A stretch of 64,000 bases of DNA from an uncultured Erythrobacter sp. (lineage in GTDB: Bacteria > Pseudomonadota > Alphaproteobacteria > Sphingomonadales > Sphingomonadaceae). Below the pieces are notes generated by a model that was given only the letters and a program-made list of their open reading frames with translations, was not told the DNA's origin and did no database searches. A program made the position numbers and the translations under genes. Below, piece after piece: positions 46,920 to 54,562 of this stretch (positions are counted from its first letter, which is position 1; each line of letters begins with the position of its first letter). The stretch is from assembly GCA_947503275.1 (NCBI GenBank), contig CANNCZ010000001.1, positions 1,612,001 to 1,676,000 of the forward strand. The letters are read 5' to 3'.

Positions 46920-47320
46920 CGCTCGAAACCAACACGCTTGTCGATCGCACACCGTTGCCCCTGACGAAATGGGCACAGCGTACGCGGCGCTCCTTCAATT
47001 GGCTCGCGCTCTTTCAAGGCAGCTGCTTTGTGCTGATCGAATGCGTCATCTTCGCAGCCAGCACTCTGTTACTGGTGCTTGGCCTGCCGCTGTTCGTTTT
47101 TCTGCTGCTCGCAGGCTGGGATCTCACCACGCTGTTCGCGCAGCTTGGCAATCTTGCTGACCATTACCGAACCGCTGAACCCCTCGCGCAGCGGCTCTTT
47201 GCATCGGATTTGCAGATCGCCTTCCTTATAATCGCGGGGACGCTTGCCCTTTTTAGAATACCAGGTTTCCTGCGTCGGCTTGAGCGCCGCCTCCATGAAG
47301 ACGAGGTGTCCCATGCCTGA
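46916..47320 (+). CDS. Membrane protein of unknown function in the tra operon
   Basis: This 134-residue protein has two hydrophobic helices in the middle (SCFVLIECVIFAASTLLLVLG is spread over 38-58, then VFLLLAGW) and a third near 100-115. The C-terminus is basic (RRLERRLHEDEVSHA). I recognise no named Tra family. Coupled starts and stops with traC and trbI show that it is part of the transfer operon. Confidence 0.75.
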   Translation: MTLETNTLVDRTPLPLTKWAQRTRRSFNWLALFQGSCFVLIECVIFAASTLLLVLGLPLFVFLLLAGWDLTTLFAQLGNLADHYRTAEPLAQRLFASDLQIAFLIIAGTLALFRIPGFLRRLERRLHEDEVSHA

Positions 47321-47693
47321 TGCAAACCTAACCCGCCCGCTCCTTCTCAAAGCGCTTGTCATGTCAGCCTGCATCGCCGCTTTTTTTTGGGGCGTATGGA
47401 TCACGCGAGAGATCACAAGCGAACCACCCGTCCAACGCATCGTCACAGTCCGGCTTGCCGAGACGATCGGGACATTTGTCGAAGAAGCCGCGCGCGCTGA
47501 TGCGGATCCTGCGGCGGTCCAGGCGGCAAGCCTTGCCTACCTCAAAGCAGCGGAAAGCGCGGTTGACGATATGGGACGCGACGGGCGCGTCATTCTGGTT
47601 GCCGAAGCTGTGCTCGCGGGCGCGGCCGAGGACGCAACACCCGAGCTCGAAGCGCGCATCGCTGAAAATCTCAAAGCGGGAGAACGGCCATGA
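47313..47693 (+). CDS. trbI: F-type conjugation protein TrbI
   Basis: The ATG at 47313 (MPDANLTRPLLLKA) overlaps the previous stop by 8 bases and gives 126 residues. One TM helix (about 13-31) is followed by a TrbI_Ftype periplasmic part beginning VQRIVTVRLAETIGTF. A run of eight T (47381-47388) encodes part of the TM helix. TrbI affects pilus retraction in F. Confidence 0.82.
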   Translation: MPDANLTRPLLLKALVMSACIAAFFWGVWITREITSEPPVQRIVTVRLAETIGTFVEEAARADADPAAVQAASLAYLKAAESAVDDMGRDGRVILVAEAVLAGAAEDATPELEARIAENLKAGERP

Positions 47694-48196
47694 ATCTGCC
47701 TCTTCGCTTCAAGCGCCCGCTGCTCCTCCTAGGGGTCGTCCTCATGCCGCTCGCCTGGGCACCTCTCGATGCCTTTAGCAAAAACCACGCCTTCCTCATC
47801 AATGCGAGCCCAAGCCTGCCCAATTGGGCGTTCTGGCTCGATAAAGACGCGCAGATAACGCGCGACAGCCTGATATTCTTTGAGCCTCCCAAGAGCCGCC
47901 TTGTTACAAGTCATTTTGGCAAAGAGCCACAAATGTTCGGCAAGCGCGTGCTGGGCATACCCGGCGATATGGTCAGCCATGAAGGCGACCAAGTCTTCAT
48001 CAATGGCGAACCCATTGCTACGCGTCTCGACAGAACCAGCCTCGGCATAGCGCTCACGCAAGGGCCGCAAGGCGAGATCCCGGAAGGGTGTTTCTACGCC
48101 GGAACCGATCATCCGCGCGGGCTTGATAGCCGCTATGCGGAAATAGGTTTTGTCTGCGCCAGGCAGATCATGGGCAGCGGGAGGGCCATCCTGTGA
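47690..48196 (+). CDS. S26-family signal peptidase of the conjugation system (TraF/TrhF-like)
   Basis: This 168-residue inner-membrane protease has an N-terminal TM segment, the Ser motif INASPSLPNWAFW (probable Ser42) and the Lys motif FGKRVLGIPGD (Lys84), with the box III end GLDSRYAEIGFV. It probably matures the pilin or another Tra precursor, as TraF does in IncP and TrhF in R27-like systems. Its name collides with the F-type TraF further on, which is a different protein. Confidence 0.87.
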   Translation: MNLPLRFKRPLLLLGVVLMPLAWAPLDAFSKNHAFLINASPSLPNWAFWLDKDAQITRDSLIFFEPPKSRLVTSHFGKEPQMFGKRVLGIPGDMVSHEGDQVFINGEPIATRLDRTSLGIALTQGPQGEIPEGCFYAGTDHPRGLDSRYAEIGFVCARQIMGSGRAIL

Positions 48197-48828
48197 TGCG
48201 CGCCACTCTGTCTTTCATCGCGCTTTCTCTCGCCATCCTGCCGACACAGGCACAAGCGCGCGACTACGGTCAGCGCGGCGCGCTCTTTCCGATTGTCGAG
48301 CGCGACCTGCTCGAACAGATCCACTCGCGGCTCGTCCAAATGGAGAAGTCGGGCGAGACCGCGCGGCTTAATCAGGAATTGAAACGGCGGACGATTGCGC
48401 GGGTCAATCGGCCCGATCCTGTCCCCGGTCTCATCCGCGCGCATGAAAGCCGCAATTGGATCTTCGATCCAACCATCACGCTGGCTGCCGATATTCGCGG
48501 GGCAAAAGGCGAGCTCATCCATGCTGCCGGAACGCGGGTCAATCCGCTCAACAGTGTGAAGCTGCGCGCTGACCTTCTGTTCCTCGATGGCGATGATCCA
48601 GTGCAGATCCGATGGGCGCTTGAGCAAGACTCAAAGGCCAAGCTGATCTTGGTCAAAGGCGCACCGCTCGAACTCATGAAAACCCGTCAGCGCCGCTTCT
48701 ATTTCGATCAAGGCGGCAAACTCACGGCCAAATTCAACATCAAAGCCGTGCCAGCACGAGTGCGTCAGCAAGGGCGCATACTTGAGGTAAGCGAGATCGC
48801 TTTGCCAACGCGGAAGGTGCGGCCATGA
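48196..48828 (+). CDS. traW: Conjugal transfer protein TraW
   Basis: The ATG at 48196 (a GTG at 48193 is also in frame) gives 210 residues. A signal peptide ends near AQARDYG, and the body carries the TraW features GQRGALFPIVERDLLEQI and RNWIFDPTITLAADIRGAKGELIHAAG. TraW is a periplasmic pilus-assembly protein that pairs with TraU and TrbC. Confidence 0.9.
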   Translation: MRATLSFIALSLAILPTQAQARDYGQRGALFPIVERDLLEQIHSRLVQMEKSGETARLNQELKRRTIARVNRPDPVPGLIRAHESRNWIFDPTITLAADIRGAKGELIHAAGTRVNPLNSVKLRADLLFLDGDDPVQIRWALEQDSKAKLILVKGAPLELMKTRQRRFYFDQGGKLTAKFNIKAVPARVRQQGRILEVSEIALPTRKVRP

Positions 48829-49838
48829 GCAGTTTCCGCGCTTTCCTGGCTCTCGTGATCGCCTCGTTGTCGTTGGCCTTCGCTTCGCCCGCTTCCGCTG
48901 ATGCCGGGCCGGGCAAATGCACCGGGCAATTCGTCAATCCGATCACCGATATTTGTTGGTCGTGCCTGTTCCCGATCTCGGTGGGCGGGCTAGAAATCTG
49001 GCCTAGCAGTCGGCCCGATCCCGACAATCCCGACCTGCCCGTTTGCCTGTGCGGTATCCGGCCCGGCATCGCGATGGGGTTCTGGGAGCCTGTCCGGCTT
49101 GCTGATGTCAGCATGAAGCCATGGTGCTTCGTCAATCTGGGCGGGATGAAGCTCGATCCCGGCTTCGATATCGGCTTTCGCTCGATCTCCGGACCGTCTG
49201 CAATCGGCGGGGCAAGCCAGTATTATTCAAGCTGGCACGTCCACTGGTACGCCTATCCTCTTATCTATTGGATGGAGATCGTTGCTGATTTCCTGTGCCT
49301 CGAACCCGGCTCAATCGACATTCTCTACATCTCCGAGATTGATCCGCTGTGGCAGGACAGCGAGCTTACCGCGATCATCAACCCTGAAGCGGTGCTCTTC
49401 GCCAATCCGCTCGCACTAGCCGCCTGCGCTGCCGACTGCGCGGCTTCGACCGCCAATCTTCCGCTTGATGAAATGTTCTGGTGCGCGGGCTGCCAGGGTT
49501 CAATGTATCCGATGAATGGCAATGTCTCTGCCTCGATCGGTCATGTGCAAGCCTCGCGGCTCGTTCTTTCACGCTTTGCTTACAAGCTGCACCGCCAGCT
49601 CGTTTCATGGGGCACGATGGGCTCCAAAGGGCTTTGCGGCAAATACCTCATGCCTGTGATGCGGAAGCAGCAATATCGCTTCCAAGCCACCAACCCTAAT
49701 CCGGCAACCAAAGGCCGCTACGCCTGCCCTCCCATCGGGGCCTCAACCACCTTTCAATCCCCCGGACAGATGATCCCCGCCATTGGCGAAGACATGGGAT
49801 ATCTCGTCTGGCGCAAAAGGAATTGCTGCGCGCTATGA
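48825..49838 (+). CDS. traU: Conjugal transfer protein TraU
   Basis: This 337-residue periplasmic protein has a signal peptide (cut near PASADA) and many conserved Cys, with the TraU signatures CTGQFVNPITDICWSCLFPISVGG and CLCGIRPGIAMGFWEP. TraU helps DNA transfer more than pilus growth in F. It needs disulfide formation, which fits the DsbC-like gene in the operon. Overlaps both neighbours. Confidence 0.93.
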   Translation: MSSFRAFLALVIASLSLAFASPASADAGPGKCTGQFVNPITDICWSCLFPISVGGLEIWPSSRPDPDNPDLPVCLCGIRPGIAMGFWEPVRLADVSMKPWCFVNLGGMKLDPGFDIGFRSISGPSAIGGASQYYSSWHVHWYAYPLIYWMEIVADFLCLEPGSIDILYISEIDPLWQDSELTAIINPEAVLFANPLALAACAADCAASTANLPLDEMFWCAGCQGSMYPMNGNVSASIGHVQASRLVLSRFAYKLHRQLVSWGTMGSKGLCGKYLMPVMRKQQYRFQATNPNPATKGRYACPPIGASTTFQSPGQMIPAIGEDMGYLVWRKRNCCAL

Positions 49839-50590
49839 GACACGCCTTTTCGCTCTTCGCCATCACCAGCATTGCGATCGCTGCAACTGTGGCTGTGGCT
49901 TCGGCACAGGATGCTTCACCCGAGCTCGATCTTGCCGAAATCCGGGCTCGTGCGAACGAACACACGAAAGACGCCGAAGCGCTCGCCACTGCAGTGCGCA
50001 CGAAAGCCGATGCTTTGGCGCAAGAAGCCAAACAAACCCAGCAAGAGGCGATTGATAATCGCGCTGGCTACGCCGCAACTGCGCAGGCGGCGGTGGATGA
50101 AGGCCCGCTTGATCTGGATGGTATGATCCGCGCGCAAGCCGATGCAGAAGCGGCGAGCCTCACTGAGACACCCAAATTCATCGCCTTTGCTTCGCTAGGC
50201 ATGCCGGAAGCTTCGCTGAAAGCGCTGGTGCGAGACGTGACCAAAGCGGGCGGTATCACTGTCCTTCGAGGTTTCCCTCAAGGCGACAGCAAAGCCTTTA
50301 AGCAGCGTCTCGCAGCAATTTGGAGTGATGGTGATGAAGCCGGCGCGCTCGGCATTGATCCGCGTCTCTTTCGCGCTTTCCAGATCGAAGCGGCACCGAG
50401 CTTCGTCATGATCGCCAGCGACTTTGCGCCCTGCGATGGATTCGACTGCACCGATGCCGTGCCACCCCACGACCGTGTCGCTGGCAATATCAGCGTGGAA
50501 GAAGTGCTCCAGACCTTTGCAGGCGGCGGCGGCCCCGGTGCCCGCCTTGCCCGCCGTCATCTTCGCCGCATGCAAGGAGAGCACATGTGA
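49835..50590 (+). CDS. trbC: Type-F conjugation pilus assembly protein TrbC
   Basis: The ATG at 49835 overlaps the traU stop and gives 251 residues. A signal peptide (ending near VASAQ) and a helical region are followed by a TrbC_Ftype thioredoxin-like domain with FIAFASLGMPEASLKALVRDVTKAGGITVLRGF split across about 115-150. TrbC binds TraW in F. Confidence 0.87.
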   Translation: MRHAFSLFAITSIAIAATVAVASAQDASPELDLAEIRARANEHTKDAEALATAVRTKADALAQEAKQTQQEAIDNRAGYAATAQAAVDEGPLDLDGMIRAQADAEAASLTETPKFIAFASLGMPEASLKALVRDVTKAGGITVLRGFPQGDSKAFKQRLAAIWSDGDEAGALGIDPRLFRAFQIEAAPSFVMIASDFAPCDGFDCTDAVPPHDRVAGNISVEEVLQTFAGGGGPGARLARRHLRRMQGEHM

Positions 50591-52308
50591 TCCGCCAATC
50601 ATCCATCAAAGCTCTACTCTTCGCTCTGTCTTTGCTCGCCGCGCCTGCCTCGGCTCAGCAGCAGGAAGCCAGAAGCGATGGCAAAGCCTTCGGCGAGAGC
50701 CTGCGCGGTGAAGCGCAAGCGGCAAGCAAAGCGCAACCCAGCGCGTCCGAGCTCCCCAACTATGACCGCGAGGCTGTGCGAAATCTCGAGCGGCTCGCCG
50801 ATAATCCCGACCAGATCGAGGGAGCGGCCACAGCTGCATCGCGCAATCATCAAGGCCATCGCCTGGTGCGCGACAGCATGGCCAATCGCGCGCGCTTCGA
50901 AAGCGATGATATTGAAGCGGTGATCGCCCGCAGTCTGGCAATCAATAAGGCACCGCTTGATTACACCAGCGGCATGTCGATCTCCGGCAGTCAAGGTGAA
51001 TGCGTCCCCTTGCCGCCTGGCTCCGGGTCCGCTGGCACTTACACAGCAACATGCAACACGGGCACACGGGTCGAGCAAGCCCAGGGGCAATGCTCTGTCC
51101 CGCTAGTCGCCAGCGTGACCCAGCGCCAGCAATGGCACTATCTCTGCAACGATACTGGCATCCAACAAGGTCTCCCATGGTGCTCTACATTTAACAGCGG
51201 CTTGTGCCGCATCACCGGTTACCGGCCCGGCCCATGTCTGCAGTGGTGGGATAACGGCTTTAACCGTTACTGTTCTGAACCGGGCGATCCCATCGCTGAG
51301 ATTTCCTGCGATACGCCTGACCCGCGCTACTCGCCCTATGCGATCACGACCCAGAGCACGGTCGACACCGCTCCAGATGAAACCCAGTGCCAGCCTTTTG
51401 CGGAGGATGGAGATTGCACACTCGATGCGGAAATCTGCACCGATGAAAGCCCACAAACCCGCATTGTTGATGGAGTGGCGGTCACGCAGAGCTGCTGGGA
51501 ATGGGAGCGAAGCTACACTTGCACATCGCGCGAAGCGGCAAGCGATTGCTCAGATATTGAAGCGCTCGGCACCTGCCGCTTTGTGCGCGAAGAATGCATC
51601 ACAGAGGAGGTTCCCTGCGAGACCTGGGAGCGCATCTACGAATGCCCGCTTCCAGAAACCGAGAACTCACCCCAATTCGTCTGCGATGGCGATGTCTATT
51701 GCATTGATGGAAGCTGCGAGACCATTGAGCGCACGCCCAATGATGAGTTCAAAGATGCAGTCACCGCGCTCAATGCAATGGATGAGGCGCGTGGGCAGTT
51801 CGATCCCAATACGCTGACGCTATTCCGCGGGACCAGAAACACCTGCTCGTCCAAAGTCTTTGGCGTGCTCAATTGCTGCAAGGGCAAAGGCTTTCCGCTG
51901 ATCCCCGGCATCAGCTTGCTGGTCGCGCTTGGCTGCGACCGCGAGGAAGTGCTGCTCCATGAACGCGATGCGCAGGGGCTTTGTGCCTATGTCGGGACCT
52001 ATTGTTCGAAGAAATTCCTCGGTGTCTGCCTGACCAAGAAGAAAGCCTATTGCTGCTTTGAGAGCAAACTGTCGCGCATCTTGCAGGAACAGGGTCGCAA
52101 ACAGCTCCCCAAACCATGGGACAAGCCCAAGCACGAGCAGTGCGAAGGATTTACCCTCGACGAGTTTGCGCAGCTTGATTTGAGCCTCATGGATTTCAGC
52201 GAAGTCTATGCCGAATTCACCGAAGCGGCGCGCCTCCCCGATGAGCTCGAAACGAGCATCCTCATCCAGCAAAAGATCGACGACTATTACGCAAGGGGCG
52301 GTCAATGA
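50587..52308 (+). CDS. traN: Mating-pair stabilisation protein TraN
   Basis: This 573-residue protein starts with GTG (50587, overlapping the trbC stop) and a signal peptide (to about APASAQQ). It is very cysteine-rich, as expected of TraN, with segments such as NCCKGKGFPLIPG and TKKKAYCCFESKLSRILQEQGRKQL near the C-terminus. TraN is an outer-membrane adhesin that picks recipients through surface proteins or LPS. Confidence 0.9.
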   Translation: MIRQSSIKALLFALSLLAAPASAQQQEARSDGKAFGESLRGEAQAASKAQPSASELPNYDREAVRNLERLADNPDQIEGAATAASRNHQGHRLVRDSMANRARFESDDIEAVIARSLAINKAPLDYTSGMSISGSQGECVPLPPGSGSAGTYTATCNTGTRVEQAQGQCSVPLVASVTQRQQWHYLCNDTGIQQGLPWCSTFNSGLCRITGYRPGPCLQWWDNGFNRYCSEPGDPIAEISCDTPDPRYSPYAITTQSTVDTAPDETQCQPFAEDGDCTLDAEICTDESPQTRIVDGVAVTQSCWEWERSYTCTSREAASDCSDIEALGTCRFVREECITEEVPCETWERIYECPLPETENSPQFVCDGDVYCIDGSCETIERTPNDEFKDAVTALNAMDEARGQFDPNTLTLFRGTRNTCSSKVFGVLNCCKGKGFPLIPGISLLVALGCDREEVLLHERDAQGLCAYVGTYCSKKFLGVCLTKKKAYCCFESKLSRILQEQGRKQLPKPWDKPKHEQCEGFTLDEFAQLDLSLMDFSEVYAEFTEAARLPDELETSILIQQKIDDYYARGGQ

Positions 52309-53126
52309 TGAGCATAGCATCACGGCTTGCGCTAATCCTCATCTCGGCAGTCTTGAGCGCAGTGCCAGCAAGCGCACAGCGAGTTGAGAGCACCGAGAGA
52401 AGCACTGCAGCAGGCACGCTCTACTGCCAGGAGCGCAAGCTCGGCTATTGGTTCTATTGCGCCAATCCGATCCCCAAAAACGAGCCACAGCAAGAGGTAG
52501 AACCGGAGCAGGAGGCGATACCAGCCGCCCAAGAATTGGAAGCAATTACCAGCGAGCTGCGCGAGTTGAAAGCGCGCGCGATCCTCTATCCGACGAGAGA
52601 CAATGTCGCAGCGTACATCCGCTTCCAGCGCGCGCAGCTCGATCGTGCTTCGCTCTTCTCCGACGTCTGGCAGCGGGCCATCTGGCAGGATCCCGAACTC
52701 GATTACACGCTGCAGCGTCCTGTCGGTGCGGTCGCCAAGAAACAGTGGCAGGATGTGCGGGCAGCGGAACGCAACACCGTGATGGGCAGGCTCTCGGAGC
52801 GTTATGGCTTATTCTATTTCTTTAGCGCCACTTGTGGCCCGTGCGAAGTGATGAGCCCGATCGTGAAAGGCGTCGCCAGCCGCTGGGGGATCACCGTACG
52901 CGCGATCTCAACCGATGGCGGGCCGTCAAGGCATTTTCCCGACTACAGGGTCGAAACCAATCAAAGAGAGCGGATGGGCCTTGAGACCAAAGCAACGCCC
53001 GCTTTGGTCCTGTGGGACAGCGAGGCCAAACGGCCGATCCCGATCGGATACGGTGTGCTGTCCGCTGATGAGCTGCAAGACCGCATCTATCTCCTCACCT
53101 CAAAGGAAGCCGGACATGATTACTAG
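52305..53126 (+). CDS. traF: F-type pilus assembly protein TraF (thioredoxin-like, with CGPC)
   Basis: This 273-residue periplasmic protein has a signal peptide (cut near PASAQR). The TraF region has YWFYCANPIP and the thioredoxin fold has C177-G-P-C180 (FFSATCGPCEVMSP). TraF of F plasmid lacks a CXXC, so this version is probably redox-active. ATGA overlap with traN. Confidence 0.9.
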   Translation: MMSIASRLALILISAVLSAVPASAQRVESTERSTAAGTLYCQERKLGYWFYCANPIPKNEPQQEVEPEQEAIPAAQELEAITSELRELKARAILYPTRDNVAAYIRFQRAQLDRASLFSDVWQRAIWQDPELDYTLQRPVGAVAKKQWQDVRAAERNTVMGRLSERYGLFYFFSATCGPCEVMSPIVKGVASRWGITVRAISTDGGPSRHFPDYRVETNQRERMGLETKATPALVLWDSEAKRPIPIGYGVLSADELQDRIYLLTSKEAGHDY

Positions 53127-54552
53127 CATCAGAAACGCTGCGCTCGGCCTTGCTGCTGCCAGCATGATAGCCTCGCCTCTCGCGGCAAATGTCGGCGACA
53201 GCATGGATCGTTTTATGGATGACATGGGCGCGGCGGCAAACGTTACCGGTCCGACCGCCTTCGAAGGCCAGTCTGCGGGCTACTATAGTCTGGGCAATGT
53301 GTGGACGCGATTTCCGCAAAAGACGACCAATATCGCCAATTTGCAATTGCCCAGAGCGCGTGCGGGGTGCGGCGGGATCGATATCTTTGCCGGCTCTTTT
53401 TCCTTTATCAATGCAAGCGAGATGGTCGCGCTGATGAAGGCAGTGGCCAACAATGCAGTCGGCTTCGCCTTCAGCTTGGCGATCGATACCGTCTGCCCTG
53501 AATGCAATAAGATCATGCAGGAGTTTAGCCAGAAGGCTCAGCTCATGAACAATCTCTCGATCAATTCCTGCGAGATGGCGCAGGGGCTGGTGGGAGGGCT
53601 CTGGCCCAAAGGCGATTTGGCCGACAAAGCAATCTGCGAAGCGATCGGAAATTCTGAAGGCATCTTCACCGACTATGCCGCTGCCAAGCATGGCTGCGGC
53701 ACGCGAGGCCAGCGCGCTTCAACCAATGAAAGCGCCGGTAGTGACTATGCAGACGTCAATCCCGGCGTAGCGCGCAACTACACTTGGCACGTCCTTAAAG
53801 AGAGCGCCTTCTTCAACCCCAGCGGCACTTTCGACCGCGAACTCGCCGAATACGCCATGACGCTGATCGGCACGGTGATCTACGTCCCGCCCAAGGATGA
53901 CGAGCCGGGCAAGTTTGTGCCCTTCGCTGGCGATGCGTCTTCGACGCTGGTGAGCGCGCTGCTTGATGGAACCCAAGGCCAAAGCGTGCGCGTGTTCCGC
54001 TGCGATGAAACCGATCTCTGCCTCAATCCCACCTTCCAGCAGATGAGCCTGTCAAACGCCAAGGCGATCCGACCACGCGTGGCGCAGCTCATTGGCAATA
54101 TGGTCGATGCGATCCGGACAGACACGGCCATCGGGAATGCCGAAAAGGAGCTGCTTCAGGTCGCCTCGATCCCGCTCTACAAGATACTAACTGTCCAAGC
54201 CGCCTATGGGCGCGGCATGCCGACCGATGACCGCGACACGCTGGCTGAGATTGCAAGCGTCGACCTGCTCTATGCAATCCTTGACCGGATCGTCTCGGAA
54301 GCTGGCCGTTCGATGGCGAGCTTTATTGCTGCGGACGAAGCCAAGTTGGCGATCTGGCGCGGACAAGTGACCGAAGTGCGTAGCAGTCTCATCCAGCGGC
54401 AAGCGACAGGCCAAGCCAAAGTCTCTGCGATCATGCAGATCATCGAGAAGACAGCGATGATCGAAAACGCGCTCGCCGCGTCGATGTCACCGTCCATGTC
54501 GGCTGCGCTCGACTGGTCGCGCGGCCTGCAATCGCGCTCGATAGTGCCCTGA
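53116..54552 (+). CDS. traH: Conjugal transfer protein TraH
   Basis: The ATG at 53116 is 11 bases inside traF and gives 478 residues; the longer frame from 52915 is out-of-frame traF. It has a signal peptide (to about SPLAANV), a TraH body with GYYSLGNVWTRFPQKTTNI and ARAGCGGIDIFAGSFSFINASEMVALMKAV split across 40-100, and a predicted coiled coil near the end. TraH is needed for pilus assembly. Confidence 0.93.
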   Translation: MITSIRNAALGLAAASMIASPLAANVGDSMDRFMDDMGAAANVTGPTAFEGQSAGYYSLGNVWTRFPQKTTNIANLQLPRARAGCGGIDIFAGSFSFINASEMVALMKAVANNAVGFAFSLAIDTVCPECNKIMQEFSQKAQLMNNLSINSCEMAQGLVGGLWPKGDLADKAICEAIGNSEGIFTDYAAAKHGCGTRGQRASTNESAGSDYADVNPGVARNYTWHVLKESAFFNPSGTFDRELAEYAMTLIGTVIYVPPKDDEPGKFVPFAGDASSTLVSALLDGTQGQSVRVFRCDETDLCLNPTFQQMSLSNAKAIRPRVAQLIGNMVDAIRTDTAIGNAEKELLQVASIPLYKILTVQAAYGRGMPTDDRDTLAEIASVDLLYAILDRIVSEAGRSMASFIAADEAKLAIWRGQVTEVRSSLIQRQATGQAKVSAIMQIIEKTAMIENALAASMSPSMSAALDWSRGLQSRSIVP

Positions 54553-54562
54553 GGCAAAGACA

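Noticed and set aside
47381..47388. Run of eight T in trbI as a possible slippage site
   Set aside because: The frame is intact through it and it codes part of a TM helix; no evidence of recoding.
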